The notes under the pieces: model-generated
Seen by the model: the letters and a program-made list of their open reading frames with translations, nothing else
What the model was told of the DNA's origin: nothing
Databases searched by the model: none
Position numbers and translations under genes: made by a program
In this document: positions 19,430-31,900 of the stretch, in pieces
How the letters are laid out: every line of letters starts with the position of its first letter
Numbering within the stretch: the stretch's first letter is position 1
NCBI RefSeq assembly: GCF_002776525.5
Contig: NC_045443.1
Location: 53,712,991 to 53,776,990, forward strand
Length of the DNA stretch: 64,000 nt
Direction: 5' to 3'
Source of the DNA: Piliocolobus tephrosceles
Lineage: Eukaryota; Chordata; Mammalia; Primates; Cercopithecidae

Positions 19430-19722
19430 TATTATTTTTTTGAGACAGAGTCTCACTCTGTTGCCCAGGCTGGAGTGCAGTGGCGCCGTCTCGGCTCACC
19501 ACAACCTCTGTCTCCCAGGTTCAAGCAATTCTCCTGCCTCAGCCTCCCAAGTAGCTGGGACTACAGGCATGCACCACCATGCATGGCTACTTTTTGTATT
19601 TTTAGTAGAGATGCGGTTTCACTATGTTGGCCAGGCTGGTCTTGAACTCCTGACCTCATTATCTGCCCACCTCAGCCTCCCAAAGTGCTGGGATTACAGG
19701 CATGAGCCACCTCGCCCAGCCT
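19430..19722 (-). mobile_element. AluS
   Basis: Complete; second of three minus-strand Alus in tandem. Confidence 0.9.
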
Positions 19723-19723
19723 T

Positions 19724-20018
19724 ATTTATTTGTGAGACAATGTCTTTCTTGCTCTTTTGCCCAAACTGGAGTGCAGTGGTGGGATCTCGGCTCACTGCAA
19801 CCTCTGCCTCCCAGGTTCAAGCGATTCTCCTGCCTCAGCCTCCCGAATAGCTGGGATTACAGGCATGTGCCACCATGCCCAGCTAATTTTTGTATTTTTA
19901 GTAGAGACAGTGTTTCACTGTGTTGGCACAGCTGGTGTCAAACTCCTGACCTTGTGATCCGCCTGCCTCGGTCTCCCAAAGCGCTGGGATTACAAGCGTG
20001 AGCCACCGCGCCTGGCCA
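19724..20018 (-). mobile_element. AluS
   Basis: Third in the tandem run, with a TTTA tail. Confidence 0.9.
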
Positions 20019-20343
20019 AGCCTGGCAATATCTTAAATGAGTTGTCACCACGTCTTATTTGACCACCTACATATACCTGGATTCCGGATCCCATTACCAT
20101 TGCCTAAATTTAGCCCTTCATCTCTTACCACTTGAATTATTGCACGAACTTGTTTCCTTACCTCCAAATCCACCTGCAAAACATTATTCATGCTATGGTA
20201 TTTCTGAAATGTATTTTACCATACTGTGTTATGGGAAAGAGATTTGGTGGCGATATATGACGCTTTTTACTAGTAGGAATAGACATTCAACATTTAATTG
20301 CGGTCAATGTTTAAATGAAACCCACAGGTCTAAAAAACACAAT
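20019..20343. other. Unique intergenic sequence
   Basis: No motif or coding frame recognised. Confidence 0.45.
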
Positions 20344-20660
20344 TGGCCGGGTGCGGTGGCTCATGCCTGAATCTCAGCATTTTGGGAGGCCGAGGCGGGC
20401 GGATCACCTGAAGCCAGGAGTTCGAGAACAGCCTGGCCAACATGGTGAAACCCCATCTCTACTAAAAATATAAAAATTAGCTGGGCATGGTGGCACACGC
20501 CTGTAGTCCCAGCTACTGGGGAGGCTGAGGCAGGAGAATCGCTTGAACCCGGGATGCAGAAGTTGCAGTGTGCCAAAATCGTGCCACTGCATTCCAGCCT
20601 CAGTGACAGAGCGAGACTGTCTCAAACAAAAACAAAAACACAAACACAAACACAAACACA
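20344..20660 (+). mobile_element. AluS with (ACAAAC)n tail
   Basis: Body to about 20625, then AAAAAC/ACAAAC repeats. Confidence 0.9.
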
Positions 20661-20880
20661 ATTGTCCCTTGGTATATTCGGGAGGAGTGGTTTCATGACC
20701 ACTCCACCACCAAGCATACCAAAATCAGAGCATACTTAAGTCCTAAAGTTGGCCCTGCAGAACCCTCTGTATTCATGGGTTTGGCATTTTACAAATACAG
20801 TATTTTTGACCTGCATTTGGTTGGAAAAAATCCACCTAAAAGAGGTCAAACCCATGTTGTACAAGGTTCAAGTGCACAAG
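20661..20880 (+). mobile_element. Tigger-like (TcMar) DNA transposon remnant
   Basis: One end reads 'attgtcccttggtatattcg' and the other 'catgttgtacaaggttcaag', the terminal patterns I associate with short non-autonomous Tigger/MER2-type elements, with 'ccaaaatcagagcatactt' in between. About 220 bases, non-coding. Family name from memory. Confidence 0.6.
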
Positions 20881-21421
20881 GATGACAGAATGTAGGGGTT
20901 AGAATAAGCCTTCACAAAATCCTTAGAATTCACTGTTAAAATTCTCCATCCTACTGCCACCCTAAAACTCCATTTCAGTTGTCCTCTTATTTGCACAGGC
21001 TGCTAGATTCGACCAGGAAGTCTTACTCCGTATTCACAACTACTTAGACCCTGTTACCAATTTATTTAATCACTCTCTATCAAAGCAACTAGATGTTAAG
21101 TTTTTCACAAAGTGCCAGCCTCCTCCCTACCTAGCCTGTATCTTTTCCTATTTGGTACAATGCTGGGTGATCCACAAATAAAAAATTGTATTTTTTTTAA
21201 AAAATTTCTCAAGAGTTCCCGCTAAACAGGAGAAATTTCAGTTAGCCTAGAACTAAAATGGGGGACACAACCTTCATGCTACTGTAGCAATCACCCTCAA
21301 CCTGCCCTCCCCGGAAATAGCTAAGTTTAGGAAACTGTATTAGCACCAATATCACGACCTATCAATATGGACAAAAAATATGCTATACCCATTCATCTAA
21401 ACTTAAAAAATTTCACTTACA

Positions 21422-21422
<1 letters not shown>
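20881..21422. other. Unique intergenic sequence
   Basis: Possibly very old repeat in part; nothing firm. Confidence 0.4.
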
Positions 21423-21423
<1 letters not shown>

Positions 21424-21452
<29 letters not shown>

Positions 21453-21501
21453 GAGAGGGGGTTTCACTATGTTGGCCAGGCATGAACCACCATGCCCAGC
21501 C
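21424..21501 (-). repeat. Internally deleted Alu
   Basis: T tract joined directly to 'ggtttcactatgttggccagg' and then the Alu 5' end; most of the body is missing. Confidence 0.75.
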
Positions 21502-21514
21502 CAGAACATTTTTC

Positions 21515-21618
21515 TGTTTTTGTTTTTGAGACAGTCTTGCTCTGCCACCCAGGCTGGAGTGCAGTGGCGCCTCCCAAAGTGCTGTGATTACAGAATTAAG
21601 CCACCGTGCCCACCCTAC
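21515..21618 (-). repeat. Internally deleted Alu
   Basis: 'gagtgcagtggcg' is fused to 'cctcccaaagtgctg', removing about 190 bases. Confidence 0.78.
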
Positions 21619-21740
21619 AAAATGTTAACAGAAGCTTTGAATTAGAGATGAGGTACAATGCACAAGGTGTGGTACCTAAGAAATAAGGACTGATGAGAAC
21701 CTGTCCAAGTGTTTGAATACAAAATATATTTTTAAAATTA

Positions 21741-21928
21741 TAGCCAGGTGACACACAGTGACACACACCTTAATACTGGCACTTGGGGAGGCCAAGGCAG
21801 GCATATCACTTGAACTTAGGAGTTCGATACCAGCTTGGGAAACATGGAGACCCGTCTCTACAAAATATGTAAGTCCACCAGGTGTGGTGCTTGAGATGTG
21901 ACTGCACCACTGCACTCCAGCCTGGGGA
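21741..21928 (+). repeat. Old Alu with right-arm deletion
   Basis: Diverged left arm, shortened right arm ending 'ccactgcactccagcctgggg'; meets an opposite Alu tail to tail. Confidence 0.75.
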
Positions 21929-22185
21929 AGCTGCAGTGCAATGGCACAATCTGGGCTGACTGGAACCTCTGCCTCCTGGGCTCAAGTGATTCTCCTGCCT
22001 CAGCCTCCTGAGTAGCTGGGATTACAGGCGCATGCCACCACACCTGGCTAATTTTTCTGTATTACTGGTAGAGACGGGGTTTCATCATGTTGGCCAGGCT
22101 GGTTTTGAACTCCTGACCTCGGGAGATCCTCCCGCCTCAGCCTCCAAAAGTGCTGGGACTACAGGCGCGAGCCACCATGCCCAGC
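21929..22185 (-). mobile_element. Alu lacking its 3' end
   Basis: No T tract; begins at 'gctgcagtgcaatggc' directly abutting the plus-strand Alu, consistent with a rearranged inverted pair. Confidence 0.82.
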
Positions 22186-22367
22186 CTTTTTTTTTTTTTT
22201 TTTTTGAGAAACTTGTCTACAAAAAACTTCGTGGTGAAATCTTGGCTCACTGCATCTCCAACGGCCCGGGTTCAATTGATCCTCCCACCTCAGCTTCCAG
22301 AGTAGGTGGGATTACAGGAATGCGCCATCACACCCAGCTAATTTTTTTTGTGAAAATAGGGATTCGC
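22186..22367 (-). repeat. Partial AluJ
   Basis: T tract and right arm only, diverged. Confidence 0.75.
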
Positions 22368-22368
22368 A

Positions 22369-22641
22369 GGCTGGGCGTGGTGGCTCATGCCTATAATCCC
22401 AGCACTTTGGGAGGCTGAGGCAGGCAGGAGTTTGAGACTAGCCTAGCCAACATGGTGAAAACCCACCTCTACCAAAGATAATTAGCTGGGCATTGTCGTG
22501 TGCGCCTGTAATCCCAGCTAGTCAGGAGGCTGAGGCAGGATAATTGATTGAACCTGGGAGGCATAGATTGCCGAGAGCTGAGAGTACACGCCAGCCTGGG
22601 CAACAGGGGAGACTCCATCTCCCCCCGCAAAAAAAAAAAGG
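22369..22641 (+). mobile_element. AluJ/S
   Basis: Two arms with deletions ('gaggcaggcaggagtttgag'). Confidence 0.85.
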
Positions 22642-22649
22642 GGGTTTAA

Positions 22650-22746
22650 GGGGTTTCACCTTGCCCAGGCTGGTCTGAAGCAATCCACCTGCCTATCTCC
22701 CAGAGTGCTGCTATTACAGGCAGGTGGGAGCTACCATGCCTGGCCT
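22650..22746 (-). repeat. Alu left-arm fragment
   Basis: From 'ggggtttcaccttgccc' to 'accatgcctggcc'. Confidence 0.75.
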
Positions 22747-22899
22747 GTATAATGGCATAGTTTCAAGGCTGGGTGGTAAGCCAACGAATCATTCATTTCC
22801 AAAAATGACTTATGAATTTTTTCAAGAAAAACCAAACAGGTTTTTAAAATGTTTTCCCCACTGAAGTTAAGAACTACATATCATAATACACTATGCTTA

Positions 22900-23060
22900 T
22901 CTATTATCGCACTTCCTATCAAGTTTTTGTCTCATGTTTGTTCCCCCAGCCTAGCTTGTGAACTCTCTGAGCTCAGCAATCATCTGAAGTATTAATCTTT
23001 GTATCACCAGCACTTTGCCTGCCTGCAACACAGGTCCTGAATATCCGACGTAAAGAAGTG
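22900..23060 (+). mobile_element. Possible L2/MIR-type remnant
   Basis: 'gcttgtgaactctctgagctcagcaatcat...aatctttgtatcaccagcac' resembles the conserved 3' end of L2. Highly diverged. Confidence 0.45.
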
Positions 23061-23168
23061 CTGAAATACATAGTGTTTCTATGTTATGACAACTACAGAA
23101 GCTGTGAGGGAATGAAAACTTCCAAAATGCAGAAGTTCAAAGATTTAGAGGAGGACAACACATTTAGT

Positions 23169-23174
23169 TTTATT
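23169..23174 (-). terminator. PTGES3: PTGES3 distal poly(A) signal
   Basis: AATAAA in AT-rich context, followed on minus by a 'tgtgttgt' downstream element, favourable for cleavage. Confidence 0.65.
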
Positions 23175-23406
23175 TCAATCAAATCACAACACTTTCTTTT
23201 CCAACTGCTGCAAAGTGCATCTACAATATTCTATTACAGATCCACTTTTAAAAGGTTTCCTGTGACATTACAGCAAGCCTCTTTTTTCAAACAGAGGAAT
23301 AATCCCAAATTCTTCCTCAAATAAACTCCATTCCAGTAAATGGTAAATACATAAAAATTACAGTAAGCCAGACACTTAAAAGGACAGCCAAGAAGTCTTC
23401 CAACAG

Positions 23407-23412
23407 TTTATT
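23407..23412 (-). terminator. PTGES3: PTGES3 proximal poly(A) signal
   Basis: AATAAA about 860 bases after the stop. Use is uncertain. Confidence 0.5.
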
Positions 23413-24268
23413 AGAAAGAATGTAGACATTTAAAAAAATCCCCACTGTCATGAACATAAATTGAGGTTTTCAGCCCTGGTATCAGCTGAATCAAAAAAAG
23501 AAATAAAAAATCCAATAGTGTATTAAACATTTTTCACTCATTTGCCATACCTGACAGTGCAAATACAAATCTGGTCTAAATGTACAGACTCTCAAGCAAC
23601 ATGTACAGCTTTCTTCGTCCTCCATGCTAAGAGATGTAAAAGCTTAAGGGTCAAACAATACCAAATGTATAGGCTTCAAAAACCATCTAAGTTAGGGCAT
23701 TCTCTAGTTTTAGCTAAGATACACCTGGAACACTGACAAGTGATCACTTACATAGAATAATGTGAAGTAAATTTTTTGAAAAATAAATTTTAGTGGAACA
23801 ATCCTGAAGAACACCAGGAGAAGAGCAGGTTACCAATAAGGTATCAGCCAATTTGTTCCAGCCACTTTTGAATCCATGTTCTATAATCTAAAATTTAGTT
23901 CTCTTTCCCTAAGCTGAGAGCTTCCTATCATGTCAGTATCTATGTTATGAAGAAAAGGAGACTTAGGTGAGATGTTTCTATTTATCACAACAGCTGCATC
24001 AATTGCCTAGGACCTCAACAGCTTCATGAAAGTCTGGGAAATGTTCATGCATAAGGTTATTGCCTTAGCTGACTTAAAATTGCCCCATACAATGGTACAT
24101 ATCAACCCTTAGTGAAGCCTTTTAAAAAACAAACAGGTTGAAAAATGGGTTAAAGTAGGCAAATACAGCATCTGCCTTTAGAGCTATCAACTCAGGAATT
24201 CTCTCAATTATGAAATCTTGCAGAGAAGTTATTTTTCTTTCTCAAAATCCAAGTGATGACAATACTCC

Positions 24269-24288
24269 TTACTCCAGATCTGGCATTT
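24269..24288 (-). CDS. PTGES3: PTGES3 exon 8 coding part (residues 155-160, stop)
   Basis: Completes Lys155, then MPDLE and TAA. Acceptor CTTTCAG|AAATG. Confidence 0.95.
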
Positions 24289-27200
24289 CTGAAAGAATTT
24301 TAAAAAATATTAGTATAAAGTACAAGGGAATAATCTACCAATTTTAGTATCTTAAAGGAAAAGCAACCAAAAATCGAATTATATAGTTCCCCAGTGAATT
24401 AACAGGTTGTCTTGCTATCTCAAGTTATTCACATTTCTGCTTTATTTATTTATTCAAGGTCATAAAGAAAAAATTACTTTTCTTCAAAAGAAGTTAACAT
24501 CTCTATTTTGAGTTTGGTTTTTAATGCAAAATATCGCTGTGTAAACATACTTTTTATATACACTTACTTTCATCATCACTGTCTTGTGAATCCTGAAAGA
24601 GGGAAAATAAAGTTACTGAACTGATCAAATATTTGTTTGCTAACTGAACAGTTAACCTTAAAAAGTTCAAGTGCTATTATTTTTAACTAAAGTAGCACAG
24701 GTAGGTAGTTATATCAAGCCTAGAAATTTAGTCATTGGACTTAAGACTAGGTTTAACCTAAGATGAATGGATGTACAGCAGAGGCTCTATCTACCTGTAA
24801 AAAATGGTGTGTGCCTTTTGGTGACAGTTTAGCCCACCCTTTGAATCCATTCCTAAATTAACCTATGTCAGCATTCAAAGAGAAAACATGGATCAATATG
24901 AAGAAAATAGATTGACAAAAGACAGTGAACTCTAATCCTAGCTGTTGAGTGAATATTACGTATTTTTCTAAATAGCATTAAATAACTTTCTGGGAGATGT
25001 TAACAGGATGCTGGGGTTGACAAGATGTTGAGAATAGTTGTTTATTATATCCTCATCCTCCTCTTACAGATTTACAATGTCCATCTGTTTTGAGTTTTTT
25101 TTGTTTTTTTTTTTTGGAGATGGAGTCTTGCTCTGTCGCCCAGGCTAGAGTGCAGTGGCGAGATCTTGGCTCACTGCAACCTCCGCCCCCCTTGTTCAAG
25201 CAATTCTCCTGCCTCAGCCTCCCAAGTAGCTGGGATTACAGGCAACCGCCACTGTGCCCAGCTAATTTTTCTATTTTTAGTAGAGACAGGGTTTCACCAT
25301 CTTGGCCAGGCTGGCCTCAAACTCTGATCCACCCATCTCCGCCTCCCAAAGTCCATCTGTTTCAACGGTCTCTGACCAATCCTGACATAAAACCTATTTA
25401 ACTTACTTTCTTAGTCAAAATAATCCCTATAAACTGACTTTTTTTGAGATGGAGCCTTGCTTTGCTGCCCAGGCTAGAGCGCAGTGGTGTGATCTTGGCT
25501 CACTGCAACCTCCAAGTGATTCTCCCACCTCAGCCTCCCCAGTAGCTGGGATTACAGGCACCTGCCATCATGCCTGGCTGATTTTTTTGTAGAGACAGGG
25601 CTTCACCATATTGACCAGGCTGGTCTCGAACTCCTGACCTCAGGTAATCCACTCACCTCGGCCTGCTGGGATTACAGACGTGAGCCACCTCGACCGGCCT
25701 GAACTGACTGTTTTAATTGAGTAAGGTATTAATACATAATGTCTCTATACAATGATTCTTTGGAAATGTGATGTGTTGTATGAAAGGAGAGAAGGTTACC
25801 ACTCCCCTTGACAAGGATGGAAGAGGCCCTCGGGCCTGACAACATGCATACGGAAATGTGATCCATTTAGGAATGATCTACAGTAAAACCAGTTCCCTAA
25901 TAGACACCCATTCCTCAAAAATGGGCACATTTTAAAAATTGCTTTTCCCTTTTTTTTTTTTTTAGAAAAGAAGTAATCCTGAATCTATATAAAACCATTT
26001 GTAAATATGTTGTTTACTATTTAATAGTATGAAAGTAAACAGAAAAAAAACTTTTAGACTTACATCATCTGCTCCATCTACTTCTGGTAAATCTACATCC
26101 TCATCACCACCCATGTTGTTCATCATCTATTTGAAGTGTAAAAATTAGTTTTAAAAATGATGTTAAGTTAGGCCCTAATTATTAATGCTGTATGCTTCAG
26201 AATAAACCTTAGGTCTGCCACGGATATCCACAAATGAAAAATGCAAAATAAATGTAAGCATCTTCCCTTCTGGAAAAGGAAGATTATAAGCAATTACACA
26301 AAATCCTAAAAACCTATACGGAAATTAAAACTAAATTTTCCCTAAAGAAAAGCAAAGCTATTCATGCAGCAAGGTATCAATGTATGACAGACATTAAAAA
26401 TTCTACTTAATAGTGGTTATCTCTGGTGGTTAAGGAAAAGAATGGGATTCATTTGTAAATGCACAGCTATCTATTTAAAGGTATTCTTTTTTTTTTTTTG
26501 AGACAGAGCCTAGCTCTGTTGTCCAAGCTGGAGTGTGGTGGTGTGATCTCAGCTCACTGCAACCTCCGCCTCTGGGTTCACTCAATTCTCATGCCCCAGC
26601 CTCCTGGGTAGCTGGGATTACAGGAGCGCACCACCATACCCAACTAATTTTTTGTGTTTTGGTAGACATGGTGTTTCACCACGTTGCTCAGGCTAGTCTC
26701 GAATTCCTGGGCTCTAGTGATCCACCCGCCTCGGCATCCCAAAGTGCTGGGATTACAGGCATGAGCCACCATGCCCAGCCTTTTCTATTTTGAGATGAGG
26801 TCTTGCTCTGTTGCCCAGACTTAAGTGCAGCAGCACAATCTTGGCTCACCACAACTTCTGCTTCCTGGGTTCAAGGGATTCTCCTGTCTCAACTTCCTGA
26901 ATTGCTGGGATTAAAAGCAGACGCCACCACACCCAGCTAATTTTTCTATCTTTGGTAGAGACAAGGTTTTACCATATTGGCCAGGCTGGTCTCGAACTCC
27001 TGGTCTCAAGTGATCCTCCTGCCTCGGCCTCCCAAAGTGCTGGGATTACAGGAGTGAGCCACCATGCTAGCCTGGTATTCTCATCATGGTTTTAGATATT
27101 GTGAAGAACCAATAAATGATTTAAACCTAAACTATTATCAGATGATGAGAAACTTATTTTCTCAAGTTTAAACCATTTCTGTAATGTTTATATTTTAGAA

Positions 27201-28920
27201 AAATGAAATCACATATGCATGGAAAAAAATCAGACTTCAAAAATACATGGTCACTCAGATTTTAGAATTGGAAGGGACCGTTTTGCTTTTCTTGAGATGG
27301 AGTATCACTCAGTCACCCAAGCTGGAGTGCAGTGGTGTGATCTCGGCTCACTGCAAGCTCTGCCTCCCGGGTTCACACCATTCTCCTGCCTCAGCCTCCC
27401 GAGTAGCTGGGATTACAGGTACCTGCCACCACGCCCAACTAATTTTTTTGTATATTTAGTAGTAGATGGAGTTTCACTATGTTAGCCAGGATGGTCTTGA
27501 TCTCCTGACCTGGTGATCCGCCCGCCTCGGCCTCCCAAAGTGCTGGGATTACAGGTGTGAGCCACCGCACCCAGCCTGGAAGGAACCTTAAAAAGATTAG
27601 TCAAACATACAATGGAATGTGTTCAGCCTAAAAGTAGGGATTATTCAGCCTTAAAGAAAAAAATCTGCCTTATGTGACAAAACACAATAAAGAATCTGAA
27701 GCATGTCATGTTATGTGAAATAAGCCAGTCAGGGACAAACACTGCATGATTCCATTTATATAAGATACCTAAGATTATATGAGATACCTAAGATGGACAC
27801 ACAAAAATAGAGAGTAGAATGGTAGCTGCCAGAAGTTGGAGGGAAGGGAAACAGACTTGCTACTGTTAAATAGGTATGAAATTCCAGTTATACAAAATGC
27901 ATAGTTCCAGAGACCTACTACACAGCATTATGCCTACAGTTAACAATACTGTATCATGCACATACAAGTCTGTTAAAAGATAGCTGGGTGTCGTCAGGCT
28001 CAGTGGCTCATGCCTGTAATCCCAGCACTTTGGGAGGCCAAGGCGGGTAGATCATTTGAGGTCAGGAGTTCGAGGCTAGCCTGGCCAACATGGTGAAACC
28101 CTGTCTCCACTAAAAATATAAAAATTAGCCGGGCGTGGTGATGGGAGCCTGTAATCCCAGCTACTTGGGAGGCTGAGGCAGGAGAACTGCTTGAGGCGGA
28201 GGCTGGAGTGAACTGAGATCGTGCCATTGCACTCCATCCCGGGGAACAAGAGTGCAACTCCGCCTCAAAAAAAAAATAGCCGGGAGAGGTGCCTCACTCC
28301 TGTAATCTCAGCACTTTGGGAGGCCAAGGCCGGTGGATCACGAGGTCAGGAGATCGAGACCACAGTGAAACCCCGTCTCTATTAAAAATACAGAAAATTA
28401 ACTGGGCACGGTGGCAGGCGCCTGTAGTCCCAGCTACTCGGGAGGCTGAGGCAGGAGAATGGCATGAACCCAGGAGGTGGAGCTTGCAGTGAGCTGAGAT
28501 CACGCCACTGCACTCCAGCCTGTGCGACAGAGTAAGACTCCATCTCAGCAAATAGTCTGTTAAAAAGAGTAGATTTCATGTGAAGTGCTCTTACCTCAAT
28601 TACTTAAACACACACAAAAGGATTCAGTATAAAAATTTTAGGGCCGGGCGCAGTGGCTCAAGCCTGTAATCCCAGCACTTTGGGAGGCCGAGATGGGCGG
28701 ATCACAAGCTCAGGAGATCGAGACCATTCTGGCTAACATGGTGAAACCCCGTCTCTACTAAAAAATACAAAAAACTAGCAGGGTGAGGTGGCGGGCGCCT
28801 GTGGTCCCAGCTACTCGGGAGGCTGAGGCAGGAGAATGGTGTGAACCTGGGAGGCGGAGCTTGCAGTGAGCTGAGATCTGGCCACTGCACTCCAGCCTGG
28901 GCGACAGAGCGAGACTCCGT

Positions 28921-28951
<31 letters not shown>

Positions 28952-31900
28952 TTTTTGGGCAATCTATCTTGAATGAAATGAATAACTGGGAAAGAGTTTC
29001 TCTACCTCGAAAAGCACTATCGAATACTTTTACGTTTCTTTGGGTAGGAAAATGCTAAATGTACCAAGCACAACACTACATGTTTAAGATAAACAGCAAG
29101 AGAAAACTGAACATATTCAAGAGATATTCAGGAGATAACCAAAACTTGACAACAAAGATAGCAAAACAAAAACAAAAACAAAAACAAAACAGTGTTACAA
29201 GGCTGGGGGCGGTGGCTCAGGCCTGTAATCCCAGCACTTTGGGAAGCTGAGGCAGGAGGATCACTTGAGCTCAGGAGTTAAAGACCTGCCTAAGCAACAC
29301 AATGGCTTGCACAACTAGGTAAACGGTGGCACCAACTGCTACAGGTAAGATACAATTAAAAAATACTAATAATATGAATAGAACATCTTCCCTTCCTGTT
29401 GAAATCACCGTGCCAGAGTCATGTGCGGAGAATTGTTAAATAAGCAGTTGCATATATAAAGCTGGACATGGCCGGCCGCGGTGGCTCAACTGTAATCCCA
29501 GCACTTTGGGAGGCCGAGATGGGCGGATCACGAGGTCAGGAGATCGAGACCATCCTGGCTAACATGGTGAAACCCCGTCTCTACTAAAAATACAAAAAAA
29601 ACTAGCTGGGCGAGGTGGCGGGCACCTGTAGTCCCAGCTACTCGGGAGGCTGAGGCAGGAGAATGGCGTAAACCCGGGAGGCGGAGCTTGCAGTGAGCTG
29701 AGATTCGGCCACTGCACTCCAGTCCGGGCGACAGAGCAAGACTCCGCCTCAAAAATAAATAAATAAATAAAGCTGGACACTTCGCTCTTTTATTTAACTC
29801 TTAAGGTCCCAAAATACAAAATCTAGGTAATGAAAAATTTCAAATAGCAACATGAAATGGATTTCATGAGTATGCATTCAATTTACACACTAATGTTCTT
29901 TCTGTAGTTTTATTCTACTACATTTGATAAAGTCTATTCTGCCTACACAGAGATGAATCATTTATTCTTCAGTCATGGCAACATGTTATTTGGGTGACAT
30001 CTCAGATAACAGACTTTCTTAAACTTTTTTCTTTGTATACCTCATGGTAAACATTTCACCATTTTTTTTTTTTTTTGAGAGAGTCTTGCTCTGTCGCCCA
30101 GGCTGGAGTACAGTGGTGTGATCTCAGCTCGCTGCAACCTCTACCTCCTGCGTTCAAGCAGTTCTCCTGCCTTAGCCTCTGGAGGAGCTGGGATTACAGG
30201 GGTGCACTACCACGCCCAGCTATTTTTTTGTAACTTTAATTATTTATTAATTTAGAGACGGTGTTTTGTTCTTGTTGCCCAGGCTGGAGCGCAATGGCGA
30301 TCTCGGCTCACCGCAACCTCCACCTCCCGGGTTCAAGTGATTCTCCTGCCTCGGCCTCCCGAGTAGCTGCAATTACAGGCATGCACTACTATGCCTGGCT
30401 AATTTTGTATTTTTAGTAGAGACAGGGTTTCTCCATGTTGGTCAGGCTGGTCTCGAACTCCCAACCTCAGGTGATCCGCCTGCCTCACCCTCCCAAAATG
30501 CTGGGATTACAGGTGTGAGTCACATGCCCACCCTATTTATGTATTTTTTTGAGATGGAATCTTGCTCTGTCGCCCAGGCTGGAGTGCAGTGGAGCGATCA
30601 CAGCTTACTGCAACCTCCACCTCTTGGGTTCACATGATTCTCCTGCCTCAGCCTTCTCAGTAGCTGGGATTACAGGCACATGCCACCACACCCAGCTAAT
30701 TTTTGTATTTTCAGTAGAGGGGAGGTTTCGCCATGTTGGTCAGGCTGGTCTGGAACTCCTGACCTCGTGATTTGCCCGCCTCGGCATCCCAAAGTGCTGG
30801 GATTGCACCCAGCCTATGATTCTTGTGTTTAAAAGTTTATAGTTGGCCGGGCGCGGTGGCTCAAGCCTGTAATCCCAGCACTTTGGGAGGCCGAGATGGG
30901 CGGATCACGAGGTCAGGAGATCAAGACCATCCTGGCTAACACGGTGAAACCCTGTCTCTACTAAAATACAAAAAACTAGCCGGGCGAGATGGCGGGCGCC
31001 TGTAGTCCCAGCTACTCGGGAGGCTGAGGCAGGAGAATGGCGTGAACCCGGGAGACGGAGCTTGCAGTGAGCTGAGATCCGGCCACTGCACTCCAGCCTG
31101 GGCGACAGAGCGAGACTCCATCTCCAAAAAAAAAAAAAAAAAGTTTATAGTCATATTTTTTAGACCAAGTCCCACTCTTTCACCAGACGGGAGTCCAGTG
31201 GCACTATCTCAGCTCACTGCAACCTCTGCCTCCAGGGTTCAAGCAATTCCCATGCCTCAGCCTCAGGAGTAGGTGGGACCACAGGCACACACCACCACGC
31301 CCAGCTTATTTTTTTTGTATTTTAGTAGAGACGGGGTTTCACCATGTTGGCCAGTATGGTCTGGATCTCCTGACTTCGTGATCCGCCAGCCTTGGCCTCC
31401 CAAAGTGCTGGCCTCCTCCCAAAGCGCCTGGTCAAAAGTTTATAGTTTTATTTTATGGCTTCAAAATCCAAGTCAACTACTGCAATCATGCTTAAAAAAA
31501 AAAAAAAAATCCCGATGAAATTAGGAAATTAGCAAACTAGCTGTGTTAGTCTTAATACATTAACTTTTGTAGCTAACACTGATTCCTTTTAAAATCATTA
31601 AAAGTCTTAAAAATAACACACATCATGAGTATCATTAGGTGCCCAAAACCAACTTAAACTGACTACATAGACAGGTACTGTGTACTTCGAGTGGGGAGAC
31701 GTCCATTTAATGGAACTTACCTCAGAGAAACGATCAAAATTAGACATGTCTTCATCTGAATCATCTTCCCAGTCTTTCCAATTATTGAAGTCGACACTAA
31801 GCCAATTAAGCTATAAATCAATACAAACATCACCCTAAGGTTAGGTTAATTTGCATTTGGCATGAACCTTAAGACTGCATTTTCTTCTCTTCTAAAGAGA

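Larger units (their letters stand above)
23155..24268 (-). other. PTGES3: PTGES3 3' UTR
   Basis: Repeat-free sequence from the stop codon. Two AATAAA hexamers on minus, at 23412-23407 and 23174-23169, give alternative UTRs of about 0.88 and 1.1 kb. The longer agrees with a mature mRNA near 1.9 kb. Confidence 0.75.

Noticed and set aside
19365..19850. Plus-strand 161-codon frame, and many 60-150-codon frames elsewhere with LECSG.ISAHC or QAGVQW.DLGSLQ
   Set aside because: These are translations of antisense Alu sequence, not genes.
23058..23324. Plus-strand 88-codon frame near the PTGES3 3' end
   Set aside because: Antisense to the probable 3' UTR, low-complexity composition, no homology recognised.
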